NCBI GenBank assembly: GCA_964035545.1
Contig: OZ037772.1
Location: forward strand, 3,418,501 to 3,482,500
Length of the DNA stretch: 64,000 nt
Origin: Bugula neritina
Taxonomy: Eukaryota; Bryozoa; Gymnolaemata; Cheilostomatida; Bugulidae
Reading direction: 5' to 3'
Shown here: piece by piece, positions 9,913 to 18,521 of the stretch
Layout: each line of letters begins with the position of its first letter
How positions within the stretch are numbered: the first letter of the stretch is position 1
The notes under the pieces: model-generated
Seen by the model: the letters and a program-made list of their open reading frames with translations, nothing else
The model's database searches: none
What the model was told of the DNA's origin: nothing
Program-made: the position numbers and the translations under genes

Positions 9913-10638
9913 ATGCCTATTAATATTTTTGTACATTACTTGATACAATTATTTGGGAATAAACTCTCGGAATATACAGTTAACATCATGAGCTTACCTT
10001 TCTACCATACATTTTCAGCAATTGTAGCTGGTCCTTCAAGGGCTGGTAAAACTCAGTGGGTAAGGAAATTGATTACCAACAGTCATACAATGATATCACC
10101 TCCACCTGAAAAAATAATATATTGTTATAGTGAGTGGCAGCCACTGTTTAGCTCATACAACAACGTTGAGTTTCATCAAGGTGTTATCGATATACAAGAA
10201 TTAAACAAAAATATAAAAAACTTGATAATATTTGATGATTTAATGAGTGAAATAGATCAGAATATTGAAAACATATTTACTAAGCACAGTCACCATCGCA
10301 ACATAAGCGTAATATTTATAACACAGAATCTGTTTCAAGACAACTCTCACATGAGAACAATGTCTCGAAGCGCTTCTTATGTTGTTGTATTTAAAAACCC
10401 TAGAGACGTGAACCAGATATCCTATTTGGCAAGACAAATGTTTCCTAAAAACCAGAGTAATTTTGTTGTTGAAGCGTTTCGAGACGCCACTTCTGTCCCC
10501 TTTGGGTACTTGGTTATAGACTACAGGCAAGAGACAGAAGACTATTTGCGCATTAGAACAGGTGTATTTCCGGGTGAGAAAACCTATATCTATTTGTCAA
10601 ACAGAAACGCTACTTCATTACAAAGAAATGCAGCTTGA
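9913..10638 (+). CDS. FtsK/HerA-like genome-packaging ATPase (241 aa)
   Basis: Polinton packaging ATPase of the A32/FtsK-HerA class, expected to pump DNA into the capsid. Walker A is GPSRAGKT (residues 40-47) and Walker B is LIIFDDL (104-110). The downstream ITQNLF segment (residues 136-141) fits the polar sensor strand of the family. Length is usual for Polinton ATPases. The first ATG is at 9913; a second at 9988 (residue 26) would give a shorter protein starting nearer the Walker A strand, so the start is uncertain. The stop is 14 nt before the next gene. Confidence 0.93.
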   Translation: MPINIFVHYLIQLFGNKLSEYTVNIMSLPFYHTFSAIVAGPSRAGKTQWVRKLITNSHTMISPPPEKIIYCYSEWQPLFSSYNNVEFHQGVIDIQELNKNIKNLIIFDDLMSEIDQNIENIFTKHSHHRNISVIFITQNLFQDNSHMRTMSRSASYVVVFKNPRDVNQISYLARQMFPKNQSNFVVEAFRDATSVPFGYLVIDYRQETEDYLRIRTGVFPGEKTYIYLSNRNATSLQRNAA

Positions 10639-10652
10639 AGCTAACATAAATC

Positions 10653-11003
10653 ATGACCGCTAGAATTAAAAAACATGCCAAGACTCTAAGTTATTTAGCT
10701 GAATGTGACAAACACAACTGTAAAGCAATCATCAACGCAGCGGGTAGTGAACTGTTGAACTGTTTCTCAGATATTTGCTACAACGTATTAAAAGGCAAGG
10801 TGTCATTGTCACCTACTGAAGAAAACAATTTACGTAAATACAAAAATATTTTAAGAAAGATTGCTGATAAAAAGAGTACACTGAAAACTAAAAAAACACT
10901 GGTACAGAAAGGAGGGTTTCTCTCGGCTCTTTTAGGACCACTAATAGGAAGTGTTCTAGCACCACTAGCGAAAGGAATATTCAGCGGTTTTAGAAAAAGA
11001 TGA
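10653..11003 (+). CDS. Small basic Polinton protein with hydrophobic Gly-rich C-terminus (116 aa)
   Basis: Basic and helical for the first 80 residues, then QKGGF (85-89) and a glycine-rich hydrophobic tail (88-113, including LLGPLIGSVLAPLAKGIF) ending FRKR. Small proteins of this build, a basic helical region plus a membrane-active-looking tail, sit next to the ATPase in many Polintons and are thought to be virion components; the precise role is unknown. The KGG before the hydrophobic part could be a processing site for the element's own protease, since adenain-type enzymes cut beside glycines; this is inference. Its stop codon overlaps the next start as ATGA (11000-11003). Confidence 0.75.
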   Translation: MTARIKKHAKTLSYLAECDKHNCKAIINAAGSELLNCFSDICYNVLKGKVSLSPTEENNLRKYKNILRKIADKKSTLKTKKTLVQKGGFLSALLGPLIGSVLAPLAKGIFSGFRKR

Positions 11004-11725
11004 ATTCGCAAAGCGCTAGAAAATTCTTATTAGTGGATGCCGCGGATCTAAAACACAACTCATTTGTAAATGCTGATGTCAGCAAAAATAATGATTATCA
11101 ACAAGTCGAGAGAAACAAACCTTTGATTACTAAAGAACTATTTGCCGTAGATAAGCTAATGAGTGAAATCTTAAATGACAACACGCTATCAGAAAATGAG
11201 AAAGTAACTGCTTATAACAACGCGTTGACTAATTATCAAGAGTTAAAAACTACTACTTATAAGAAAATATCTAGCACAAGGTTGCCTACTTTATCAAAGA
11301 ATAGTGAACCACAACTAAAAGAAACAGAAAGTCTTACATCTTATAACCCACTACTAGCTATCCCTCAAAGATTTAAAACAAAGGCGAGTCAACTTTGGGA
11401 TATACTGAAAAAAGATGGTAAAGTTTCTGTAAATGATGCGGGGCAGGTAACTATTAACGGCAACCAACTACGCGGAAGCAATTTATCTGATCTATTAAAT
11501 CTTGCGGTTAATAGTCAACTGAAAGGTAAAACATTGGAAGGGTGGAAAGAATTTAGACAAGTATTAATTGATTACAATGTACCCAAACTACTCATTAATC
11601 AAAACGTTATCGAAGAGAAATCTAAAAGTAGAAGAGAGTCTAGTAAATTGTCATCAGGCGAGTGGGATCCATACGATGGCAAGGCGAAAACGAAAAAAGC
11701 AAAATCCAGACTCCAGCTATACTGA
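11000..11725 (+). CDS. Polinton protein of unknown function (241 aa)
   Basis: Starts in the ATGA overlap with the gene before it and ends inside the integrase gene, whose ATG at 11676 lies 50 nt before this stop. It is hydrophilic and mostly helical, without membrane segments or catalytic motifs I recognise. Residues 1-50 include FLLVDAADL; the middle (45-95) is likely coiled-coil; the region from about 105 on (YNPLLAIPQRFKTKASQLWD) looks like a small winged-helix-type module with a KVSVNDAGQVTINGNQL hairpin; the C-terminus is very basic (KAKTKKAKSRLQ). Proteins of this type occur between ATPase and integrase in Polintons. A DNA-binding or virion-core role is a guess from the basic tail. Confidence 0.7.
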   Translation: MNSQSARKFLLVDAADLKHNSFVNADVSKNNDYQQVERNKPLITKELFAVDKLMSEILNDNTLSENEKVTAYNNALTNYQELKTTTYKKISSTRLPTLSKNSEPQLKETESLTSYNPLLAIPQRFKTKASQLWDILKKDGKVSVNDAGQVTINGNQLRGSNLSDLLNLAVNSQLKGKTLEGWKEFRQVLIDYNVPKLLINQNVIEEKSKSRRESSKLSSGEWDPYDGKAKTKKAKSRLQLY

Positions 11726-12803
11726 TAAACTAATTCGAGACACCTATTTCAATATTTCTAAACCAGCCGGATTTGGTAGTAAAGCAAAATTATACAAATC
11801 ATTAAAAGGCAAAGTAAGCAAGGGTGCAATTGATAGATGGCTTGAAAAAACTGACAGCTATAACCTACATAAACCTTTGCGAAAAAACTTTCCCAGACGA
11901 AAGTATATTGTATCAGGTATTAATGCCATGTGGCAAATTGATTTAACAGATCTCCAACAGTTTTCATCCGAAAATAATGGATTCAAGTATATACTATTAA
12001 GCATTGACACATTCAGTCGTAAAGCCTACGGTGTACCACTCAAAACTAAATCTGGTTTAGAAGTGAGTAGAGCTATGAGGGAGATTATAGAAAACGAAAA
12101 CAACAACACTCCACCAGAAATGATTTTATCAGATAGAGGCAAAGAATTCTTTAACCCTCAATTTAAAGCATTAATGAAAGAATATAACATAAACCACTTT
12201 TCATCCAACAATCAAGAAATTAAAGCATCTATGGTTGAAAGACTGCAAAGAACACTAAAGGCTAAATTGTTTAAATATTTTACTCATCAAAACAGTCACA
12301 GATATCTTGACATTCTCAATGATCTAATATCATCATACAATAACTCGAAACACTCGGCTCATAACTCAACACCTAATGATGTGACAGTTAACAATCAAGA
12401 AGAAATTTGGCATAGACTATACACAGATAGTCAGAGTGGTCAAACTAACAAACTAAAATACAATGTTGGAGATCTCGTTAGAATATCGAAATATAGTACA
12501 GTATTTAAAAAAGGATACCTTCCTTCTTGGAGCGAAGAAATCTTTACCATAGCGAAAATCCACACTACTAATCCTCCAGTGTATTCTCTCGCGGATGACA
12601 GCGGTGATCAGCTAGAAGGAACATGGTATGAACCGGAATTGCAGAAAGTAAACACCAAGAGCAACACCTATAAAATAGAGTCAATTGTTGGTCAGCGTAC
12701 TGTAAATGGTAAAAAACAATTTCTTGTAAGGTGGGCTGGATATCCGCCAAGTTTTGACTCGTATGTTGATAAAAGAGATGTAATTTTTAACTATAAGAAT
12801 TAG
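11676..12803 (+). CDS. int: Retroviral-type integrase with C-terminal chromodomain (375 aa)
   Basis: Inserts the element into host DNA with a 6-bp stagger. I place the start at ATG 11676 (protein begins with a basic MARRKRKK run); the frame is open further upstream but overlaps the previous gene there. An N-terminal helical DNA-binding region (about 15-80) is followed by the rve catalytic core, with acidic residues D89 (WQIDLTD), D153 (LSDRG) and E188 (ASMVERLQ). The C-terminal part has the SH3-like segment KYNVGDLVRISK and then a chromodomain at about 332-371 (YKIESIVGQ...FLVRWAGYP), expected to bind methylated histone tails and so steer integration into certain chromatin. All catalytic residues are present, in keeping with the perfect target duplication. 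Confidence 0.96.
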   Translation: MARRKRKKQNPDSSYTDKLIRDTYFNISKPAGFGSKAKLYKSLKGKVSKGAIDRWLEKTDSYNLHKPLRKNFPRRKYIVSGINAMWQIDLTDLQQFSSENNGFKYILLSIDTFSRKAYGVPLKTKSGLEVSRAMREIIENENNNTPPEMILSDRGKEFFNPQFKALMKEYNINHFSSNNQEIKASMVERLQRTLKAKLFKYFTHQNSHRYLDILNDLISSYNNSKHSAHNSTPNDVTVNNQEEIWHRLYTDSQSGQTNKLKYNVGDLVRISKYSTVFKKGYLPSWSEEIFTIAKIHTTNPPVYSLADDSGDQLEGTWYEPELQKVNTKSNTYKIESIVGQRTVNGKKQFLVRWAGYPPSFDSYVDKRDVIFNYKN

Positions 12804-12805
12804 AT

Positions 12806-12811
12806 AATAAA
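12806..12811 (+). terminator. Poly(A) signal AATAAA after integrase
   Basis: AATAAA begins 3 nt after the integrase stop and lies 26 nt before the minor capsid start, so an mRNA ending here would exclude the capsid genes. Confidence 0.5.
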
Positions 12812-12836
12812 CTTATATGTTGTCACTCTTACAAAG

Positions 12837-13607
12837 ATGCGCGTTGTTTTACCTAGTAATGCTTCGTTGAAGCATTTTCCAAAAAATAGTCTTTCAGTAT
12901 ACACAGTTCAATTGCCTCAAAGTTTAGATTTTACAGATGGCTCTTACGAGATCGGATTGAGTGAGATACAATTTTATAAATCATGGTTCAATGTGAAACA
13001 GTGCAGCATAACCTTAAAAGTAAATGAAGCTGAAGAAACAGTGCATCTAGATGATGGTTACTACAAATCAGATAAAAAGCTAATACAATCTATCAATCAA
13101 GCAATAAATGACCAGTGTTTAAATCTGAAAGTAAAATTTAATTTCTATTACAACGATGTCAATAAGAATTTTTATGTCATTGCTGAAAATGTTAGAGGTT
13201 GCTCTATAGACATCACATACTCACCATCTCTTGAGAAAATACTTAATGTACAGGAAGAAAAAATGGAGATAAAATCAATGACCGATGGCACAATTTTGGT
13301 CAAGTACAATACTCCAATAAGATTACATACAATATTTAACCTGATGGTGTATACAGATGTAGCAGAATCTAGTATTGTTGGAGATACTCAGGCTCAACTA
13401 CTAAGAGTTGTAGGAGTCGAGGATGGTCATTGGAGGTTGCAGTCCACTAACTTTAACAATGTACAGTACTGCAAAATAAATAAAACGCATGTTTCGAGTG
13501 TATCAATTTATATATACACGGATTACGGTGAAAGAGTACCATTCACGCATGGACGTACAGTGGTAACGGTAGATATTCGAAAAGTTAAACCTATAAACCT
13601 AATATGA
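12837..13607 (+). CDS. Minor capsid (penton) protein, single jelly-roll (256 aa)
   Basis: Matches the Polinton penton class: an N-terminal motif in which residues such as SNASLKHFPKNSLSVYTVQL lead into a strand, followed by the conserved YEIGLSEIQF and SWFNV block (about 38-52). The rest is beta-rich, as expected for a single jelly-roll that forms the vertex of an icosahedral virion together with the major capsid protein at 14047-15357. Length is usual. Its stop overlaps a short ATG-led frame as ATGA (13604-13607), which encodes only 22 residues. Confidence 0.88.
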   Translation: MRVVLPSNASLKHFPKNSLSVYTVQLPQSLDFTDGSYEIGLSEIQFYKSWFNVKQCSITLKVNEAEETVHLDDGYYKSDKKLIQSINQAINDQCLNLKVKFNFYYNDVNKNFYVIAENVRGCSIDITYSPSLEKILNVQEEKMEIKSMTDGTILVKYNTPIRLHTIFNLMVYTDVAESSIVGDTQAQLLRVVGVEDGHWRLQSTNFNNVQYCKINKTHVSSVSIYIYTDYGERVPFTHGRTVVTVDIRKVKPINLI

Positions 13608-13678
13608 GAATAATTCCATTCGATTGTGATGCCGCATCAAATAGCTATAGACAGTTATATGAACAATCATGAAATGGA

Positions 13679-14035
13679 ATGATTCCAATATTTTCAGGAG
13701 AAAAATATCAAACAGGATACGGTTTAGGGAGCATATTTGGTAACATACTCAAAGCAGCATTGCCTGTTGTAAAACAAGGTGTAAAAAGTTTAGGAAAGAC
13801 AGCAATAAATACTGGTCTAAACATTGCCAGAGATAGTTTATCCGGTAAACCATTCAGAGAGTCAATTAAAGATAATGTCAACAGCGCGGCTGGAGAGGTT
13901 ATTACTAAAGGTATTACATACGTCACCAACAGAAATCGAAATAAAAAAAGGAAGCGTCAGACTAACAGAGTTACTTCTTCCAAGTCTTCAAAGGTGAAAA
14001 GACGTAGGGTTACTAAACGCGATATCTTTTCATAG
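13679..14035 (+). CDS. Basic core-like/amphipathic virion protein (118 aa)
   Basis: N-terminal YQTGYGLGSIFGNIL (10-24) followed by an amphipathic helix (about 20-60) and a C-terminal tail rich in Lys/Arg (84-114, with NKKRKRQ and KVKRRRVTKR), which would bind DNA and act as a nuclear signal. Polintons carry such a gene beside the capsid genes, and its build recalls adenoviral minor core or membrane-lytic proteins; the homology is inferred, not shown. A 22-codon ATG-led frame (13604-13672) lies between it and the minor capsid gene and could be a leader ORF. Confidence 0.75.
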   Translation: MIPIFSGEKYQTGYGLGSIFGNILKAALPVVKQGVKSLGKTAINTGLNIARDSLSGKPFRESIKDNVNSAAGEVITKGITYVTNRNRNKKRKRQTNRVTSSKSSKVKRRRVTKRDIFS

Positions 14036-14046
14036 AATACTATACT

Positions 14047-15357
14047 ATGAGTTTCATAATGGAACATAGCTGCCTCGCTGGCAAACCCGAATTAGATTTA
14101 TTTTCTACACTACCTACTCAAGCATCAATCGAAGAAGGATATCACGTAGAACATATGCCCACAACCTCACTGAATGATGAGGGACCTATAAAGTTCTCAA
14201 TCTCTGGTGATTCGAACAACTACCTTGACCTCAGTTCAAGCTATCTATTATTAGAGGTGAAAATAACAAAAGCTGACGGTACGGATCTCGATGCTCAAGG
14301 TGATGCGGCTCCTATAAACCTTTTGGGTCACACATTATTTCAACAAGTAGAAATTATGCTAAATGATGTAGTTATTTCCAACGCTTCTAATCTCTACCAC
14401 TACAGAGCTCTTATAGAAACTTTACTAAGTTACTCCGATGAAGCTAAAAAGTCACAACTATCAATGTCACTCTACTCAAAGGATACACCCGGAAAAATGG
14501 ATCACATTGGTGGTGATAATGAAGGCTTGGAAGCTAGAAGGCGAATTACGGGGCAGAGTAAAACTGTGCAGTTAATTGTTAGACCGCACGCTGACATATT
14601 CTTTCAAAGACGATTCATTTTAAATGGAGTAGACATGAAATTAAAGTTTGTGAGGAATCACAACAGCTTAGTGCTAATGGCTGGTGAAAACTCTACTTGC
14701 AAACTAAAAATCCTAAACGCATCTTTTTTCCTTCGAAAAGTTAAAATCAATAGCGGAATACAATTAAAGCACATTGAAAATTTAGACAAGAAACTATTGC
14801 CAGCCGTTTATCCTATCAGAAGAGTTGATATGAAGTCATTCAATATCGCATTGGGTTCATTGTCTTGGAACGAAGAAAATTTATTTCACGGTATTCTGCC
14901 TAAGAGGATAGTTATAGGTATTGTAAACGCTGGTGCATTCGAAGGCGCGTACAATTTGAATCCTTTCAACTTTCAGCACAAACATTTAAAATATACAAAC
15001 CTAGTCGTTGACGGGAAACAAGTACCTCAGAAGGCATTGGTTTCAGACTACACAAATCATAATACTCTAAGAAACTATTTTACGCTCTTGGAATCAACGG
15101 GAAAGGTGTTCAACAATGGCGGAATAGATATAGATAGAGAGGAATACGAGAAAGGTTACAGTCTAATGGCCTTTGATTTAACTCCTGACCTAGATTTGAG
15201 CACTTGCTTTCATTTGATGAAGCGAGGAACAATAAGATTAGAGCTAAAGTTTTCTCAGGCTCTTGACACACCCGTTAATGTGATTGTCTATTCCGAATTT
15301 GACTCTGGTATAAAAATTGATAAGAATAGAGCGGTACTTACAAATTTCTACGCGTGA
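14047..15357 (+). CDS. Major capsid protein, double jelly-roll (436 aa)
   Basis: Forms the trimeric capsomers of the predicted icosahedral particle. The N-terminus has the characteristic LDLFSTLPTQASIEEGY (17-33) and IKFSISGDSNNYLDLSSSYL (48-67), which leads into the first jelly-roll; LLGHTLFQQVEIMLNDVVIS (89-108) is another block typical of Polinton capsids. The second half carries FFQRRFILNGVDMKLKF and a C-terminal domain ending in a short tail. No disruption. Its TGA overlaps the protease ATG (TGATG, 15355-15359), so the protease is probably translated from the same mRNA by reinitiation. Confidence 0.93.
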   Translation: MSFIMEHSCLAGKPELDLFSTLPTQASIEEGYHVEHMPTTSLNDEGPIKFSISGDSNNYLDLSSSYLLLEVKITKADGTDLDAQGDAAPINLLGHTLFQQVEIMLNDVVISNASNLYHYRALIETLLSYSDEAKKSQLSMSLYSKDTPGKMDHIGGDNEGLEARRRITGQSKTVQLIVRPHADIFFQRRFILNGVDMKLKFVRNHNSLVLMAGENSTCKLKILNASFFLRKVKINSGIQLKHIENLDKKLLPAVYPIRRVDMKSFNIALGSLSWNEENLFHGILPKRIVIGIVNAGAFEGAYNLNPFNFQHKHLKYTNLVVDGKQVPQKALVSDYTNHNTLRNYFTLLESTGKVFNNGGIDIDREEYEKGYSLMAFDLTPDLDLSTCFHLMKRGTIRLELKFSQALDTPVNVIVYSEFDSGIKIDKNRAVLTNFYA

Positions 15358-15896
15358 TGAATTCTAAAGAAATATATTCCATTCTTGAGAACGATGAGTG
15401 GGTGAAAAAGATGAACTTCATCGGTGTATTTCCAGTCGATAGAATACCTAGTAGTAGTTTGACGGATTATCCTTGCTGTGGAGTTGTAAACACTAAACCT
15501 CACAATCATCCGGGAGAGCACTGGGTGATGTTTCTAAAGACAGAAAATAACACAGGAGTTTATTTTGACTCTTTTGGAAGTGGTCTTTACAACATGCCAG
15601 AGGTTGCGGCTATATTTGATTCAGTAGACTCTTGGCAATTTAGTAGCACTCAGCTACAATCTGTATTTTCTACAGTTTGCGGACAATACTGTATTTTTGT
15701 GTTAACGCATTTAGCCAGAGGTTTCTCACTAGAACACATTATATCTTTAATAAATGATTGTTGTGATACATACGCAAATGATGCTTTTATATTTAATTAC
15801 ATTAATCAAAAATATAGTAATTTTTTAAATAAAGAACTGGAAATTGTAGACTTACCTTTTATTTTTGAACAAGCTTCTTATCCTGTTAAAATTTAA
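15357..15896 (+). CDS. Adenain-type (C48-like) cysteine protease (179 aa)
   Basis: Maturation protease of the Polinton virion, related to adenovirus protease and Ulp1. The catalytic set is visible: His55 in GEHWVMFL, Asp71 in VYFDSFG, Gln101 before SVFSTV, and Cys108 in VCGQYCIF. The order and spacing (H, D, Q, C) match the family, and the CGxYC signature is intact. The start is ATG 15357, overlapping the stop of the major capsid gene by one base. Expected substrates are the element's own structural proteins. AATAAA follows 39 nt after the stop. Confidence 0.94.
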   Translation: MNSKEIYSILENDEWVKKMNFIGVFPVDRIPSSSLTDYPCCGVVNTKPHNHPGEHWVMFLKTENNTGVYFDSFGSGLYNMPEVAAIFDSVDSWQFSSTQLQSVFSTVCGQYCIFVLTHLARGFSLEHIISLINDCCDTYANDAFIFNYINQKYSNFLNKELEIVDLPFIFEQASYPVKI

Positions 15897-15934
15897 AGCT
15901 GTAATATTCTATTATGACATTTTTTGTTGAAGAA

Positions 15935-15940
15935 AATAAA
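15935..15940 (+). terminator. Poly(A) signal at the end of the Polinton gene block
   Basis: AATAAA 39 nt after the protease stop, the last gene before the right inverted repeat. Confidence 0.65.
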
Positions 15941-16083
15941 CTCATGGTGAAAAGAAATCTCTTTTTGGTTATTGAATATTATACGGAGTGTAGAATTTAC
16001 CAAAGTGACAACAGTGATATAACGAGGGTAACTAATCATAGATCAATGTTTTAGTACGTGAGATTCTGACTACGTAGTTAGTT

Positions 16084-16289
16084 AAAAGGTGTATTCACCG
16101 TAAGCTAAATTTAATAGCTACCACCTGTCAACTTTAAGGCTTACAATGCTAATTCATCAATAACAAATACAATGGTCACATAGTTAACGAGATGCTAATT
16201 TCCATAGCCATAGAGTCTACGCTATGTTGACAAATTGGCCGATACGAGATGCTTACTTCCATAGCCGTAGAGGCGCTTATTATACTACT
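16084..16289 (-). repeat. Polinton right terminal inverted repeat
   Basis: Reverse complement of 154-333 with a few substitutions, plus 26 bp (16150-16175) that the left copy lacks. It ends ACTACT directly before the target duplication. Confidence 0.95.
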
Positions 16290-16295
16290 AATGAA
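16290..16295. repeat. Target site duplication, right (AATGAA)
   Basis: Identical to 148-153, on the outer side of the right inverted repeat. Confidence 0.93.
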
Positions 16296-16913
16296 CATAA
16301 TTTCTTTGATTTTAGTCTAGTTATGTTATAAGCATTAGATAACTTGTTTTTGAGACAGCGGGGTGAGAGCTTTGTAAAAAAATTAGCCTAATTAGAATTT
16401 CTGTAATAGATAAACGTTACTAGCTCCTTAACAATTCAATTAAAGTTGAATAAAAATATACATCAAATTACCAGTTCAAAGTAAAAGACTTTGAAGGCTA
16501 ATAACTTACTACGAAGATTTAAACCAAATAACAAGAGACTAAATCCAAAATCAATTTATAATTATTCTTAACATATGACAAGTATGAATGTTACAGCTGC
16601 TCTTGTACAATGTACTTGTACAGCTCTTACTCATCCTAGTATGTTTAACTGGCATAGCATCCTTGTCTTTCTAGGGACTCCGTACATCGTTGGAGTGCAG
16701 AGGTCATCTCCAACAAAAGACTTTGAATTAGAGTGGATAAATAAAAGTAAGCGCTTGTAATGTTTTTCAACTCTAATTAAAGTTCCCAAAATGTTATTGT
16801 TGGTAAGTTTCAGGCTCAAGAATAATCTTGTATTTTCTTATTAAAGAACAAAAAGAGAAAAAAAGAAAAAAATACGGGTCCTAAGTCGCAAAAACCAAAA
16901 GATAGCTATTCCA
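16296..16913. other. Host flank right of the Polinton
   Basis: AT-rich sequence. A 61-codon open frame exists at 16575-16760 but shows no family resemblance and has a competing antisense frame. I see no supported gene. Confidence 0.5.
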
Positions 16914-17085
16914 GAGGTGTGGACATGTTCAAAAGTTTCAAATTTGGGGAAGGAGAATTTAAAGAGGTTCACAAGGATGTCCTAGAAAAATTTGACAACT
17001 TTTGTAAAAAGACCTTCAAGAAAATAATCAAGAGACATCAACTGCTATCAATAGATGAGTATGTCACCAACTTACATTGTTTATG
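16914..17085 (+). pseudogene. Ty3/gypsy-type gag fragment
   Basis: Encodes a short piece of retroelement Gag (RGVDMFKSFKFGEGEF ... IDEYVTNLH) homologous to the longer copies at 22342 and 36775. Compared with those it keeps the reading frame across DVLEKFDNF, where they have a 4-bp insertion, but has lost 21 nt between short direct repeats before IDEYV. Both ends are truncated, so it is a relic. Confidence 0.8.
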
Positions 17086-17156
17086 AGCTTGATAGAGATA
17101 AAACTTCACTCAATACCAGAGGCATATTTTTAAATATTGTTTTTTTGTGTTTGCAG

Positions 17157-17305
17157 GTGAAAGACCATTTCCATGTGATGTCTGTGGCAAGGCTTTCAAG
17201 CGCAGACACCATCTTGCAGAGCACAGGCAACTACACACCGGAGAGAAACCCTTTCAATGCAAGAGGTCTGGTAAAAAGTTCACTCACTCCGGTTCCTATA
17301 GTTGA
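17157..17305 (+). pseudogene. ZEB/zfh-1-like C2H2 zinc-finger exon relic
   Basis: The segment follows a splice acceptor (TTTGCAG) and reads as one intact finger (CDVCGKAF then H..LAEH..LH), a TGEKPF linker and most of a second finger ([10 protein letters not shown]) before a TGA. The HSGSYS ending is characteristic of the C-terminal fingers of ZEB/zfh-1 transcription factors. In the second finger the second zinc-binding Cys is replaced by Ser (CKRS), and the stop cuts off both histidines, so it cannot fold. It is a dead exon copy, or the damaged end of a gene lying outside the window. Confidence 0.7.
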
Positions 17306-17474
17306 CACCGGAATCCCACAAACAAACGTAGCAAAGTTAAAAGTGTAACATTTGATGGCAATAGAAGTCTGCCTATAGTAGTAGATGCTACGTTATCATA
17401 AAGTGTTGGCTCACAAGAGTTTCTCATCGTGAGCATTAAAGTAGGCATTATATTTGTGTGAATTTTATCCAAGT

Positions 17475-17702
17475 TATCATGTAGTTTTCTTATCATACAA
17501 TACAACTTATTGGGATGTGGTAGTAGAAAAATATAAAAAATATATTTTAGTTTAGGAGGAAAAACTGAAAAGTAACCCACCGAAGATGAGGTCTAGCGGA
17601 ATAATAAGAAAATTCTCACAACAAAGTAATTAGCAATGAAGGGTCAGAGGTCAAGCATACACCAAGTCTAGCAAATTTATTATCTTCAACAGCCTCTCAA
17701 TG
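17475..17702 (+). repeat. Dispersed repeat, copy 1 (also at 49479-49710)
   Basis: About 230 bp recur in the same orientation at 49479-49710, with scattered substitutions and small indels (shared words AGGAGGAAAAACTGAAAAGT and AATGAAGGGTCAGAGGTCA). The two copies bracket the whole duplicated region. No coding signal. Confidence 0.85.
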
Positions 17703-17907
17703 AAACCATGCCATGCCTAGTTCATGTCATAGCAACATACAACTGACAGGGTGGGGGGGGAGCATGACTAGCAGAGACTTAGCTATTATAAACTAGGTTA
17801 GGAGAACATAACTCTGAAAATAAAACAATGAGCTGTGTAATTATGTATGTTGATTTTCCAGGTACAGCAGGTGTAGAGCTCAAAGGGTTACCAAGTAACT
17901 GATTTTA
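17703..17907. other. Non-coding interval
   Basis: Includes a run of eight G (about 17753-17760). I see nothing else of note. Confidence 0.5.
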
Positions 17908-18149
17908 ACAGAGTAACATGAAGGTATATACAGAGTAACATGAAGGTATATACAGAGTAACATGAAGGTATATACAGAGTAACATGAAAGTATATACAGA
18001 GTAACATGAAAGTATATACAGAGTAACATGAAGGTATATACAGAGTAACATGAAGGTATATACAGAGTAACATGAAGGTATATACAGAGTAACATGAAGA
18101 TATATACAGAGTAACATGAAGGTATATACAGAGTAACATGAAGGTATAT
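17908..18149 (+). repeat. 22-bp minisatellite, about 11 copies
   Basis: Unit CAGAGTAACATGAAGGTATA plus TA, repeated head to tail. Copies differ only at one or two bases (AAGGTA, AAAGTA or AAGATA). It keeps three antisense frames open by chance; these are not genes. Confidence 0.95.
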
Positions 18150-18368
18150 TATTATTATTTACAGTATTGTTTCATAGTTGAATCGTACAAGTACTTAGTT
18201 GCTTACGTGCAATAGCAATTTTATAGCTATCTACTTATGTGTGCTACTTCATGTTTTTTGTTCTTAGTTCAGTTGCTTGTAGTAGAGCTCTGTCATATTA
18301 TCACTCTAACAGGTTATGGGCCCAGAGCGCTATCACAAACACTAGTTACAGTAGTATAAAAAGACCAA

Positions 18369-18521
18369 ATGGCTGGAATTATTGAAAACAAGCTGATGAG
18401 TAAAAATTACAGCACTTGGAAGTCTAAACTCAAGCATTTGCTGATTGCTAAGGAACTATGGGAATATTTTGATGGCTCCATAACTGAACCTGAAGAATCA
18501 GCTAGTGCTCTACTAGACTGA
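18369..18521 (+). pseudogene. Copia-type gag N-terminal fragment (50 aa)
   Basis: The ATG at 18369 opens a frame with KLMSKNYSTWKSKLKHLL and AKELWEYFDG, the hallmark N-terminus of Ty1/copia Gag (UBN2/DUF4219-like: 'N-Y-x-x-W-K' then 'L-W'). It stops at TGA 18519-18521 after only 50 residues, where a full Gag has several hundred. The downstream part (18522-18815) is damaged and recurs at 22080 and 36525. Defective retroelement remnant. Confidence 0.75.

Larger units (their letters stand above)
154..16289 (+). mobile_element. Polinton/Maverick virus-like DNA transposon, structurally complete
   Basis: A 16,136-bp element with terminal inverted repeats that begin AG and end CT, flanked by a 6-bp target duplication. 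It encodes the diagnostic Polinton set on one strand: family-B protein-primed DNA polymerase, FtsK/HerA-like packaging ATPase, retroviral-type integrase with chromodomain, adenain-like cysteine protease, and major and minor jelly-roll capsid proteins, plus several small proteins. Order on the + strand is membrane protein, unknown spliced gene, repeat array, polymerase, helical protein, ATPase, two small proteins, integrase, minor capsid, core-like protein, major capsid, protease. Apart from one in-frame stop in the polymerase, every core gene is open, which implies a recent insertion. Confidence 0.96.

Noticed and set aside
16575-16760. 61-codon ORF as a gene
   Set aside because: No motif, an antisense frame of equal length, and no splice or promoter support.
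17880-18139. Three antisense ORFs rich in Cys/Tyr/His
   Set aside because: They are created by the 22-bp minisatellite; a repeat unit without stops opens several frames at once.
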